Source: Streptomyces antarcticus (GTDB lineage: Bacteria > Actinomycetota > Actinomycetes > Streptomycetales > Streptomycetaceae). From it: DNA of 64,000 bases. The stretch lies in assembly GCF_026627255.1 (NCBI RefSeq), contig NZ_JAPNLM010000031.1, forward strand, positions 1 to 64,000. Direction: 5' to 3'. The translations under genes were made by a program, and so were the position numbers. The notes below the pieces were generated by a model. The model was not told the DNA's origin and made no database searches. It saw nothing but the letters and a program-made list of their open reading frames with translations. How positions within the stretch are numbered: position 1 is the first letter of the stretch; each line of letters begins with the position of its first letter. Of the stretch, positions 15,831 to 24,092 are shown piece by piece.

Positions 15831-17531
15831 GTGAGTATCCCGGGCACTGCCCGTCAGCGGCACCTCCGAACCCTCAGCGACGGGGAGCTCTGCGCCCTGC
15901 TGCGCGGGCACGGCACGGAGTCAGACGCCGAGTCCGACACCGACACCCATACCGACATCGACATCGACATCGACACCGGCGCCGGTGACGTGTCGGGCGA
16001 CGTCAAGGGTGACGTGATGGGCGAGGTGTTCGCCCGTCACCATTCCTCGGTGCTCGCCTACGCCCGCACGTGCTGCCGGGACCAGGCCACCGCCCAGGAC
16101 CTCGCCGCCGAGGCCTTCGCCCGCACCTACCGGGCCGTCGCCTGGGGCGCCGGACCCGAATACGCCTGGCGGCCGTACCTGCTGACCTGCGTGCGCCGCC
16201 TGGCGGCCGCGTGGGCGCGGGAGGGCTCCCGTACGCAGCTGTCCGAGGACTTCGAGGAATGGGCCGCGCGCCTCTCGGACGGCCAGGACGCCGAGGAGGC
16301 CGTCTTCTCGGCGGAAGAGGGGTCGCTGGTCCTGCGTGCCTACCGGTCGCTGCCGGAACGCTGGCAGGCCGTGCTGTGGCACGCCGTCGTCGAGCACGAG
16401 CCGGCGGCCGAGACCGCTGGACGCCTCGGAATATCGGCGGGAGGCATCGGCTCCCTGGTCGCGCGGGCCCGGGAAGGCCTGCGGGAGGCGTACCTGCGCG
16501 CCCACCTGGCCCAGACCGCGAGCGACGAGTGCCGGCACTACGGGGGCCAGATCGCCGCCGCACTGCGCCGGCCCGGCAGACGCCTCCCCCGGGACCTGGG
16601 CCGCCACCTCCAGAGGTGCGACGACTGCGCCCGGGCCGAGCGCGACCTGCGCGACGTCAACGGCCGCCTGGGGGTGTTGCTGCTGGGCGGCATCCTGCTG
16701 TGGAACCCCGCCGCCTACCTCTCGGCCCTGGGCGGGAAGGGCGCCCATCTCACCGCGGGCACGCTCGGCGGCACGCAGCTCGCCGGAGCCCGGGCGGGCG
16801 CCGTGAAATGGGCCGCCGCGGTCGCTGTGGCGGGCACCGCGGTCACCGTGGTCGCCCTGCTGCCCGCCGACACCGGGAGCAGGTCCGACCAGGCCGCCGC
16901 ACCCGCCACGACGACCGCGGCTCCGGCCGGCCCGATCCCGGTGGCCACGCCGATCGCGGTCATCGGTACGCCCGCGTCGGGGACCGCCCCCGCCACCGCC
17001 ACACCGCTCCCTTCCGCATCCGCATCCGCCACGGCCAGCGCCGCGCCGACCTCGCCGGCGCCCTCGATCTCGACGCGTCCCGTCGCCGCCGCCCTGGTCA
17101 ACGTCGGCTCGGGGCTGTGCGTCGGCCTCGGCGCCGGCCCCGAAGGGCCGTTGCGGCTGGAGGAGTGCACCGGCAAGCCCTCCCAGGGGTGGGAGCGCCT
17201 GCCCGCCCGGCACCACACCCACCAGCTCCGCAACGCGGAGACCGGCACCTGCCTCGAAGGAAGCACCCGCGGCGGGAACCTCGCCGCGGTCACCCTGCGC
17301 ACCTGCCGGACCGGCGCGGACGCCTACAGCCAGCTCTGGCGGTTCGATCCGGAGGGACGAGCCGGCGCGTACCGCGTCTGGTTCGTGCCGAGGGTCCCGC
17401 ACAGCGACTACTCCCACCACCTGCTGGGCCCGCGGAACTGGCCCAAGGCCGACCCGCCGCGTCCGGGATCGGATCTGGTCCACCTGCCCGACTACTACCA
17501 CTCCGTCAACCTGCTCTTCGCCCTTAGGTGA
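15831..17531 (+). CDS. ECF-type sigma factor fused to zinc finger, membrane segment and ricin-type lectin domain
   Basis: This is a 566-residue multidomain protein. An acidic Asp-Ile/Asp-Thr repeat lies at about residues 32-50. Sigma-70 region 2 is at about 66-135 (VFARHHSSVLAYARTCC, DLAAEAFARTYRAV) and region 4 at about 170-220 (LPERWQAVLWHAVVEHEPAA, then RLGISAGGIGSLVARAREGL). A zinc-finger-like C-x-H...HLQRCDDC cluster is at about 233-266. Hydrophobic segments are near 270-290 and 327-344, then a Thr/Ala/Pro linker, and a ricin-B-like beta-trefoil at about 430-566 (GLCVGLGAGPEGPLRLEECT). The GTG at 15831 has GGAG six bases upstream. Sigma, anti-sigma-like and a probably extracellular carbohydrate-binding part in one chain suggest a membrane-tethered, signal-released regulator. 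Confidence 0.85.
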   Translation: MSIPGTARQRHLRTLSDGELCALLRGHGTESDAESDTDTHTDIDIDIDTGAGDVSGDVKGDVMGEVFARHHSSVLAYARTCCRDQATAQDLAAEAFARTYRAVAWGAGPEYAWRPYLLTCVRRLAAAWAREGSRTQLSEDFEEWAARLSDGQDAEEAVFSAEEGSLVLRAYRSLPERWQAVLWHAVVEHEPAAETAGRLGISAGGIGSLVARAREGLREAYLRAHLAQTASDECRHYGGQIAAALRRPGRRLPRDLGRHLQRCDDCARAERDLRDVNGRLGVLLLGGILLWNPAAYLSALGGKGAHLTAGTLGGTQLAGARAGAVKWAAAVAVAGTAVTVVALLPADTGSRSDQAAAPATTTAAPAGPIPVATPIAVIGTPASGTAPATATPLPSASASATASAAPTSPAPSISTRPVAAALVNVGSGLCVGLGAGPEGPLRLEECTGKPSQGWERLPARHHTHQLRNAETGTCLEGSTRGGNLAAVTLRTCRTGADAYSQLWRFDPEGRAGAYRVWFVPRVPHSDYSHHLLGPRNWPKADPPRPGSDLVHLPDYYHSVNLLFALR

Positions 17532-17597
17532 GCCCCCGCGAGCTGGCCGCGTCCTCGGGGCTCACTCCCGCGCGAGGGACTGAGCCCGAGGCTGGGC

Positions 17598-17660
17598 CGA
17601 CGGGCTGGGCTGACGGAGTGGAGCGACGGGCTGGGCTGACGGAGTGGGCCGACGGAGTGG
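17598..17660 (+). repeat. 26-bp tandem repeat, about 2.4 copies
   Basis: A 24-base block beginning CGACGGGCTGGGCTGACGG recurs at 17598 and 17624, with a partial third copy at 17650. It lies between the sigma-lectin gene and a small ORF. No coding role is apparent. Confidence 0.6.
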
Positions 17661-17710
17661 GGCGGCCGGTGGGTCGCATCGGGTGGGCCGGGTGCGGGCA
17701 GGAGTCACCC

Positions 17711-17893
17711 ATGCCGAATGCCATTCCTGCACCCGATGACGTCACAGCCGCCGACAGCGGTCCGGCCGGAGCGGGAAGCAGCCCCCCGCTCGGGGCGCCC
17801 CCGGGGGCCCCGGCCTCGGAGCTGCTCGCGCTGCTCGACCGTGGGCACCAGCGCGAGCCGGACGTCATCCCGGGTCAAGAACCCCTGTTCTGA
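17711..17893 (+). CDS. Small hypothetical protein, 60 aa
   Basis: The protein starts MPNAIPAPDDVTAADSGPAG and ends LDRGHQREPDVIPGQEPLF. The ATG at 17711 has GGAG six bases upstream, which is the main support. There is no membrane segment or cysteine. The Pro/Ala/Gly-rich first half is probably unstructured. A precursor-peptide role cannot be excluded, but no modifying enzyme is adjacent. Family not recognised. Confidence 0.4.
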   Translation: MPNAIPAPDDVTAADSGPAGAGSSPPLGAPPGAPASELLALLDRGHQREPDVIPGQEPLF

Positions 17894-18102
17894 CCGCGCG
17901 CCACCGAAGCCGACGAGAGGACCGGCGGAACACGGAGACGGGCGTGACGGACCGGCGCGTCGGCGGGCTCCGGCCGGGTATCCGTAAAAAGGTCCTGGGG
18001 ATCTCCGGGAGCCCCGGGGCCCGGGAGCCCAGAACCTCCCTGCAGCGGGACGGGCAGGGGACGCGCCCCGGCCCGTTCGCACCACTTCGTCGAAGGGCCG
18101 CC

Positions 18103-19259
18103 ATGCGGACACCCACCGTCCTGATCTCCGGCGCGAGCATCGCCGGACCCGCGCTGGCCTACTGGCTGAACGCCCGGGGCTGGCAGACCACCGTCGTCGA
18201 ACGCTTCGAAGGGCTCCGCGAGGACGGCCAGAACATCGACGTCCGCGGCGCGGGCCGGGAGGTCGCCCGCCGCATGGGCATCGAGGACGCCATCCGCGCT
18301 GCCTCGACCGGTGAGACGGGCACCGAGTTCGTCGACGCCGCCGCCCGCCCGCTCGCCCGCTTCGCGGCCGGAACGTCCGACTCGGGCGGCGCCACGGCCG
18401 AGCTGGAGATCCTGCGGGGCCAGCTGTCCCGCATCATCGTGGACCGCACCCACGACGAGACCGAATACGTCTTCGGTGACCGGATCGTTGCCCTCGACGA
18501 CGCCGACGACGGGGTGACGGTCACCTTCGCCGGTGGCGCGATTCGCACCTTCGACGTGGTCGTCGTCGCCGAGGGCCTGCGCTCCCGCACCCGGTCGATG
18601 ATCTTCCTGGACACCGACGCCGTGCGCGAACTCGGCTTCTACGTCGCCTACCTGACCATCCCCCGCACGGACGACGACACCGACCTGTGGCGCTGGCACA
18701 GCGCCGGCCGCGGTCGCAGCGTCACCCTGCGCCCGGACAACCTCGGCACCGTACGGGCCACTCTCGCCTTCCTGTCCGACGTCCAGGGCCTCGACGAACT
18801 CGACCGCGAGGGCATCGTCACGATCCTGCGCCGCACCTTCGCCGACGTCGGCTGGGCGGCGCCCCGCGTGCTCGCAGCCCTCGACGACGCCCCGCTCTAC
18901 TTCGACGCCGTCGGTCAAGCCCGCATGCCGTCCTGGACCAGCGGGCGCGTGGCGCTGCTCGGGGACGCGGCCTACTGCTCGTCCCCGATCAGCGGGATGA
19001 GCACCCGCACCGCACGGCGTTCGCCCGGTACGAGGCGCTCATGCGCCCGTACGTGGACCAGGCCCAGAAGCTGCCGCCCGGCACACCGCGCATCGCCAAC
19101 CCGCGCGGCCGCGCCGGACTCGCCACGATGAACACCGTCCTGAGGGTCGCCGGCAGCCCGCCCGCCGCGCGCCTGGGCGGCCTGGTGTCGAGGTGGTTCA
19201 CGCCGCCCGCCGACGCGATCGAGCTCCCCGCCTACCCGCTCCGGGAGACCGCGCACTGA
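18103..19259 (+). pseudogene. FAD-dependent monooxygenase (PHBH-like), frameshifted near the C-terminus
   Basis: The first frame encodes a typical flavoprotein monooxygenase: FAD-binding VLISGASIAGPALAYWLNARGW at the N-terminus, central residues including VVVVAEGLRSRTRS, and the second FAD motif GRVALLGDAAYCSSPISGM. Right after this, near 19000, homologous sequence jumps to another frame, where RTAFARYEALMRPYVDQAQK and the C-terminus RWFTPPADAIELP continue to the TGA at 19259. A short stretch (about 17 residues by family expectation) is missing at the junction, pointing to a deletion plus frameshift. As written, the protein would end at 19131 with a scrambled tail of about 40 residues. It may be inactive, or a sequencing error is possible. 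The ATG at 18103 opens at the Rossmann motif. Confidence 0.75.
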
Positions 19260-19310
19260 CCGGACCGAGAGAGGCTCGGACCGGGAGGGGCCGGACCGCG
19301 AGGGCCCGGC

Positions 19311-20699
19311 CTACCGTCCGCGGCGACGGGAGATGCGGGAGCGGTGTCCGGACGGGGCCGGCGGGGCCAGGGAGAACGTCACCGTGAGGTGCGCGCCTCC
19401 GAGCGGTCCGCGGCTGACGCGCATCGTGCCGCCCGTCGCGCTCGCGGCCCGTTGCGCGATGTCGAGGCCCAGTCCCGTGGAACCGGTGCTGCTCCCGCGG
19501 GAGAGGGCCCGGTCCGGTTCCGGGATGCCCGGTCCACCGTCCTCCACGATCAGCTCCACCGCCTGGGCCGTGCGGACGACGCGGACGCCGAACGGGGTCC
19601 CCGCGGCGGTGTGGCGAAAGACGTTGCCGATGAGCGCGTCGACCACGGCGGCGACATCGTCGTCGGAGAGGCCGACGGCCGTCGGCTCCTGCGTGAGGTC
19701 GAGCGAGCAGGATCGGTTCTGCTGCTCCGCCAGGACCGTCCAGAAAGCGGTCCGCCGACGGACGACCTCGGCCGCCTCGCAGTGCGGGCCCGACGACCCG
19801 GCCCCGCCCGACGACCGCCCCGCGGACGCTTCCGCGCCGAGCATGCCCTGCCCCATGGGGCCCACGGCGAGCGGGGTGCGGGCCGCGGCGATGATGGCTT
19901 CCAGCTCCGCCTCCAGCTCGCCGACCGCCGCCTCCACCCTGGCCGACTCCGCCGTACCGGCCATGCGCTCCGACGCCAGGTGCAGGGCGGTCAGCGGGGT
20001 GCGCAGCCGGTGGGAGAGGTCGGCGACGAGTTCGCGTTCGACGGCGAGCAGCTCGTTCATCCGGTGGGCCATCGCATTGAAGGCGACGCCCGCGTCCCGC
20101 AGCTCCCTGGGGCCCATGGGGTCCACGCGGGTGTCCAGGTCGCCCTGGCCGAGCGCGTGCGACGCCTGCGCGAGCCGCTTCGAGGAGCGGACGACCTTCG
20201 CGCCCAGCCGGTCGGCGACCAGGACGGAACCGGCGATCAGCCCCACGGCGAGGAAGAGCATCACCGCCCACGACTCCTTCACCCCGCGGGTGAGTTCCGC
20301 CTCGGGGACGAAGTTCTCGATGACGGCGACCTCGTCGCCCGGCAGCACCACCGGCTGGAGGCAGATCCAGCCGTCCGGGATCTCCTGCGAGATCGATTCG
20401 CGTCCCTGCTGCGCCCGCTCGAGCAGGGCCGCCGGTGCCTTGGAGCTGCCCAGGGCCCCGGATCCCGGCAGGTGCACCACCAGGTGCTCGGACGCGTCCA
20501 GGCTCGCCGCTGACTCCCGCAGGGCGGCCGGATCCGTCGTCAGGGTGAGCACCGGCGCCAGGGCGGCGGCACGCTGTTCGGCTGCCGTGACGCCCTGCTC
20601 CTTGACCAGCGACATCACCAGAGCGGCCAGCGGTATGAGGAAGGAGAGGGCGACCATGGAGGTCACCGCGAGGGCCACTCCGGCCAGTGAGCGTCTCAC
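19311..20699 (-). CDS. Sensor histidine kinase of an OmpR-type two-component system
   Basis: This 462-residue protein has an N-terminal membrane helix (VALAVTSMVALSFLIPLAALVMS), an extracytoplasmic sensor (about residues 33-140) and a second helix (WAVMLFLAVGLIAGSVLVA). A HAMP region with MGPRELRDAGVAFNAMAHRM follows, then the H-box ELVADLSHRLRTPLTAL and an ATPase domain with N-box VVDALIGNVFRHT and G-boxes EDGGPGIPEPD and TGLGLDIAQR. The GTG start at 20699 overlaps the regulator's TGA by four bases. It is the last gene of a four-gene leftward operon with two extracytoplasmic lipoproteins, so it may sense a cell-envelope or redox signal (inference from context). Confidence 0.92.
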   Translation of the reverse strand: MRRSLAGVALAVTSMVALSFLIPLAALVMSLVKEQGVTAAEQRAAALAPVLTLTTDPAALRESAASLDASEHLVVHLPGSGALGSSKAPAALLERAQQGRESISQEIPDGWICLQPVVLPGDEVAVIENFVPEAELTRGVKESWAVMLFLAVGLIAGSVLVADRLGAKVVRSSKRLAQASHALGQGDLDTRVDPMGPRELRDAGVAFNAMAHRMNELLAVERELVADLSHRLRTPLTALHLASERMAGTAESARVEAAVGELEAELEAIIAAARTPLAVGPMGQGMLGAEASAGRSSGGAGSSGPHCEAAEVVRRRTAFWTVLAEQQNRSCSLDLTQEPTAVGLSDDDVAAVVDALIGNVFRHTAAGTPFGVRVVRTAQAVELIVEDGGPGIPEPDRALSRGSSTGSTGLGLDIAQRAASATGGTMRVSRGPLGGAHLTVTFSLAPPAPSGHRSRISRRRGR

Positions 20700-21418
20700 C
20701 GCGGTGCCACCAGCTTGATGCCGACGCCTCGTACGGTCAGCAGGTATCTCGGGGCCGCCGCGCGTTCCCCGAGCTTGCGGCGCAGGGAGGACAGGTGCAC
20801 GTCGACCGTCTGGTCGTCCACGTACGGCTCGCGCCAGACCTCGGTCAGCAGACGCCTCTTGGAGACGACCTGGCCGGTGTGCCGGGCGAGGAACGCCAGC
20901 AGGTCGAACTCCCGGCGGGTGAGCCGCAGCTCCTGTCCGGCCAGGTGCGCGGTCCGCGCGCCCGGGTCCACCGACAGGTCGCCCACCGTGGTGGCGCGCG
21001 GCGGCTCGGCGGCCGGCGCCGCCGCCCCGGCCGCGCCGCCGCCGGCGGGCGGCAGGCTGCCGGTGCGCCGCAGGACGGCGGAGAGGCGGGCGAGGAGCTG
21101 GCCACCGGAGAAGGGTTTGACCAGGTAGTCGTCGGCGCCCGCGTTCAGGAGGGCGATGATCTCCGCCTCGTCGTCGCGGGCGGTGGCCACCAGTACGGGT
21201 ACGGAGGAGATCCCGCGGATCATGCGCAGGGCGTCCCCGCCGTCGAGGTCGGGCAGCCCCAGGTCGAGGATCACGGCGTCGACGGACGACTGCGTGACCT
21301 CGCGCAACGCACCGAAACCGTCGCCCGCGCTCCGCACGGCATACCCGTGCTCCGTCAGGACCTCGATCAGGGACTGGCGGATGCTGGGGTCGTCTTCCAC
21401 GACCAGGACGCTCGGCAT
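20696..21418 (-). CDS. OmpR/PhoB-family response regulator
   Basis: This 240-residue protein has a receiver domain (residues 1-115) with acidic pocket EDD, phospho-acceptor Asp in VDAVILDLGLPDLDGG and conserved Lys in DDYLVKPFSGG. An Ala/Pro linker joins it to a winged-helix DNA-binding domain (about 145-238, LRLTRREFDLLAFLARHTGQ and VDVHLSSLRRKLGE). It is translationally coupled to the downstream kinase and lies 38 bases after the DsbD-like lipoprotein gene. The ATG at 21418 opens directly at the receiver. Confidence 0.95.
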   Translation of the reverse strand: MPSVLVVEDDPSIRQSLIEVLTEHGYAVRSAGDGFGALREVTQSSVDAVILDLGLPDLDGGDALRMIRGISSVPVLVATARDDEAEIIALLNAGADDYLVKPFSGGQLLARLSAVLRRTGSLPPAGGGAAGAAAPAAEPPRATTVGDLSVDPGARTAHLAGQELRLTRREFDLLAFLARHTGQVVSKRRLLTEVWREPYVDDQTVDVHLSSLRRKLGERAAAPRYLLTVRGVGIKLVAPR

Positions 21419-21456
21419 GCGGACACCTTAAGGGGCTCGTCGGGAGGGGCCACCCC

Positions 21457-22023
21457 TCAGGAGGCGGCGAACGTCGGGCCGTCGTCCGTGACGCGCAGGC
21501 GCACGGGGCGGTCGGCCACCGGGATGGTGCAGCCGTCCCGCGTACTGCAGCTCGCGTAGCCGAGCAGGACCGTCGCCTCGCCGTTCCCCGAGGCGCGGAC
21601 GGCCAGCGTCGTGGTGACCGGGCCGTCCGGGTAGACGGGGACCGGGGCGTCGACCCCGGGCACCTCGATCGACCGCACCTCCGCGGCGGCCCGCAGGGTG
21701 CCCTCCGCCCCGAGGGCGCCGGTGACGGACACCGTGGTCGGCCGGCCCACGCCCTCGATGCCGGTGGGCGGCAGATCGGTGCTGTAGAGGTGGAAGCCCC
21801 TGGCCTCGGGCGTGAAGACCGCGGTGAGGGTCCCCTTCGAGGCCTTCCAGCCGGAGACCGAGAGCGTGACGGTGACGCCGTTCTCGGAGAAGCGCGTCGT
21901 GGGCGCGGGGCCGCCGGACGCTCCGGCGGGCTCCCCGCCGCAGGCCACGAGGGCGGCCAGGGGGACGAGGGCGGCCGCGACGCGGGCCCTTCGGGAGCGC
22001 CTCACCCGGATGGAAACGTTCAT
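21457..22023 (-). CDS. Lipoprotein resembling the N-terminal domain of DsbD-type disulfide reductases
   Basis: This 188-residue protein has a basic N-terminus and a lipobox-type signal (LVPLAALVACGG; Cys at about residue 28). The mature part is a beta-rich domain with FHLYSTDLPPTGIEG and a C-terminal pair of cysteines in GYASCSTRDGCTIPVADRPV. That Cys spacing and surrounding sequence recall the redox-active immunoglobulin-like alpha domain of DsbD, which passes electrons to periplasmic partners. The assignment is tentative. It lies 64 bases downstream of the thioredoxin-fold lipoprotein gene and 38 bases upstream of the response regulator, suggesting a redox relay coupled to sensing. Confidence 0.7.
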   Translation of the reverse strand: MNVSIRVRRSRRARVAAALVPLAALVACGGEPAGASGGPAPTTRFSENGVTVTLSVSGWKASKGTLTAVFTPEARGFHLYSTDLPPTGIEGVGRPTTVSVTGALGAEGTLRAAAEVRSIEVPGVDAPVPVYPDGPVTTTLAVRASGNGEATVLLGYASCSTRDGCTIPVADRPVRLRVTDDGPTFAAS

Positions 22024-22087
22024 CGGCGTACCTCTGTTCGTGCGTCGCGTATGGGACCGGCGGCGGGCTCCGCGGTGAACGGCGCCC

Positions 22088-22909
22088 TCACAGCGCCCAC
22101 TTGCGCAGGAAGGAGCCGATGCCCTCCGCTGTCAGGGGCGGGTTGCCCGTGACGTGCGTGTCGGTGCGCGGAGTGCCGGACGGCGAGACGACCACCAGGA
22201 CGGGCATCGTGTACGTCCCGCCCGAGGGGCTGTACTTGCGCAGGAGCGCGGAATTGGCGGAGCTGTCGCCGCCGATGTCGACCTTGACGAGGTGGTACGA
22301 GGCCGCGAGCAGGGCCGAGGTCTGCGGCTGGGCGAACACCTTGTCGGCGGCCTTGCAGTTGCCGCACCAGTTCGCGCCGAAGTCGAGCAGCACCATCCGT
22401 CCGTCGGCCTTCGCCGCGCGCAGGGCCGCCTCGATCTGCTTCTGCGCGTCGGCCGAAGCGTCGTAGCCGGGGCCGGGCACGCGGGCCGGCGCGGGCGCCG
22501 CGGACGTCCGCGGGGGCTTGGAGGGCGTCCCGGTGGAGCCGCCGGAGCCGGTTCCGGAACCGGCACCGGTGCCCGTACGGGTACTCGTACGGGAGGGGCT
22601 CGGCGAGGAGCCGGCCGGCGGGGCGGTGGCGGACTCGGACACCGGCGCGGACGGCGAGGCCGACGGTGCCGGGGGCGCCTCGGAGGACGCGCCCACCGAC
22701 GCCGCGCCGGTGGCAAGCACCGCCGCGGACGACGGGGCGGAGGGCGCCGAGGAGCCGACCGGCTCGGAGGAGGGCCCGCACGCGGCGGTCAGGCCGGCCG
22801 CGACGAAGGCCGCGGCGACCAGGGGCAGGCGCCGCCCGAGCGGTGCGGCGGAGCGGGGAGACACCGTGCGGCGTTCGGCGCGGACGGATCGGAGCATGCG
22901 AGAACTCAT
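22088..22909 (-). CDS. Secreted thioredoxin-fold lipoprotein
   Basis: This 273-residue protein has a signal sequence with lipobox (LVAAAFVAAGLTAACGP). A Ser/Pro/Ala/Gly-rich linker of about 100 residues is followed by a thioredoxin-like domain (about 150-273) with active site GANWCGNCKAADKVF and the cis-Pro region GTYTMPVLVVVSPSG. The WCxxC motif is intact, so disulfide exchange outside the membrane is likely. The ATG at 22909 is preferred because the signal sequence follows it. The in-frame start at 22975 has no support. It is first gene of a leftward operon with the DsbD-like lipoprotein and the two-component system. Confidence 0.85.
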   Translation of the reverse strand: MSSRMLRSVRAERRTVSPRSAAPLGRRLPLVAAAFVAAGLTAACGPSSEPVGSSAPSAPSSAAVLATGAASVGASSEAPPAPSASPSAPVSESATAPPAGSSPSPSRTSTRTGTGAGSGTGSGGSTGTPSKPPRTSAAPAPARVPGPGYDASADAQKQIEAALRAAKADGRMVLLDFGANWCGNCKAADKVFAQPQTSALLAASYHLVKVDIGGDSSANSALLRKYSPSGGTYTMPVLVVVSPSGTPRTDTHVTGNPPLTAEGIGSFLRKWAL

Positions 22910-23316
22910 GGCGGAGACACCCCAGGGCAAGGTTCGGACTGCGGGATGGGCGAGGCACACCCCGGATCGGAGCAACCGGGGCCCGACGGTTCACCGGTTC
23001 TGTGTCCCGGTGCCGGGGGCCGCTCGGCTGACGTGAGCATAGGACCGCTCGCGGCCCGCGGAACCGCGTCGGCGCGATCTTGAGGTTGCCCTAAGGAACA
23101 GCTCACCTTCCGCTTCGGCGGAAACCGGTGCACGCGCGTTCACAGCACCATGAACTCCGCCAAACGGTACGGGAGTCGCCAAGCGGTACGGATCGGTCGC
23201 TGGTCGCTGGTCGCTGGTCGCTGGTCGCTGGGCTGGTCGCTGGGCTGGTCGCTGGTCGCTGGGCTGATCGCTGGTCGCGGTCGCCCGTCATCCGTCCCCG
23301 GTCGGCGCGCCGGGCT
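22910..23316. other. Intergenic region with promoter of the redox operon and a GGTCGCT repeat
   Basis: No gene is supported in these 407 bases. The left part should hold the promoter for the leftward thioredoxin operon (around CTTGAGGTTGCCCTAAGG at 23079-23096). Two near-copies of GCCAA(A/G)CGGTACGG precede the tandem repeat described separately. Confidence 0.5.
23195..23284 (+). repeat. Tandem GGTCGCT repeats, about 12 units
   Basis: Heptamers GGTCGCT are joined directly or by GGGCT spacers. Five head-to-tail copies come first, then three groups with spacer, ending in degenerate GATCGCT and GGTCGC units. They lie just past the end of the leftward hypothetical gene. Slippage-prone, no coding role evident. 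Confidence 0.9.
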
Positions 23317-23886
23317 TCAGAACGAGGTCTCGCGCACGCTGGCCTTCGCCCCCGGGACGACCGTCGCCGTGATCACCGACCGGTGGCCGCCGCTGGAGAA
23401 CGTGACCGTGAGGGTGTCGTCGGAGCTCTGCGAGGTGGTCGTCTTGAAACCGCGGCCGGGGATCGCCGAGATCAGGCACACGCCCTTGCTCCCGTACCGG
23501 ACCGTGACCTTGCCGCCCTGCGAGGGGACGGTGTGCAGGCCCGCCCCGCCCTGCTCGCAGTCGACGTCGCTCCTGGGCGCGCTGGTCCGCGGGGTGCCCG
23601 CCGAGGCCTTCGCTGGGGTGGGCGTGGGCGAGGCGGACGGCCGCTGCGTCAGCGTGGGCGAAGGGCTCGCGGAGGCGGCCGCGGACGGGGACGGAGAGGG
23701 CTGCTCCGGCGACGGACTGCCCGCCTCCCAGGCGGGGGGCGTGTCGATGACCACCGGGGCGGAGCGCGCGACCGGAGGCGTATGCCTGGTCGACCCGACC
23801 ACGAACTGGACCGTCGCGAGCACGGCGGTCACGCTGGCGGCCGTACACGACAGCCAGATGAGCAGGTAGCGCGGAGTTCGGGGCAC
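23317..23886 (-). CDS. Hypothetical membrane-anchored or secreted protein, 189 aa
   Basis: The protein starts with a hydrophobic segment (YLLIWLSCTAASVTAVLATVQ), either an uncleaved anchor or a signal peptide. A Ser/Pro/Ala/Thr-rich linker (about residues 45-105) leads to a small beta-rich C-terminal domain with two Cys (DVDCEQGG and GVCLISAIPGRG) that could be disulfide-bonded. GTG at 23886 is the start. The next gene on the same strand begins 207 bases upstream, so it probably has its own promoter. The family is not recognised. Confidence 0.65.
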   Translation of the reverse strand: MPRTPRYLLIWLSCTAASVTAVLATVQFVVGSTRHTPPVARSAPVVIDTPPAWEAGSPSPEQPSPSPSAAASASPSPTLTQRPSASPTPTPAKASAGTPRTSAPRSDVDCEQGGAGLHTVPSQGGKVTVRYGSKGVCLISAIPGRGFKTTTSQSSDDTLTVTFSSGGHRSVITATVVPGAKASVRETSF

Positions 23887-24092
23887 GGCCCCATAGTGGC
23901 CGACGCGCGGCGCGACGCGTCACCGGCACCCCCCGAAGGCCGGCGCCGGGGGGCGGGGCGCGCCGGGAACGCCGACGTCCCCCGGACCCGGGGAGGGGTC
24001 GGAGGACGGGCGGGGCCGATCGGCGGGCGGCGTGGGGGTTTCCGTCAGCCGACCGGCCCGGGGAAGGGCACCGGCAGGGGGCCGGAGCTCCG

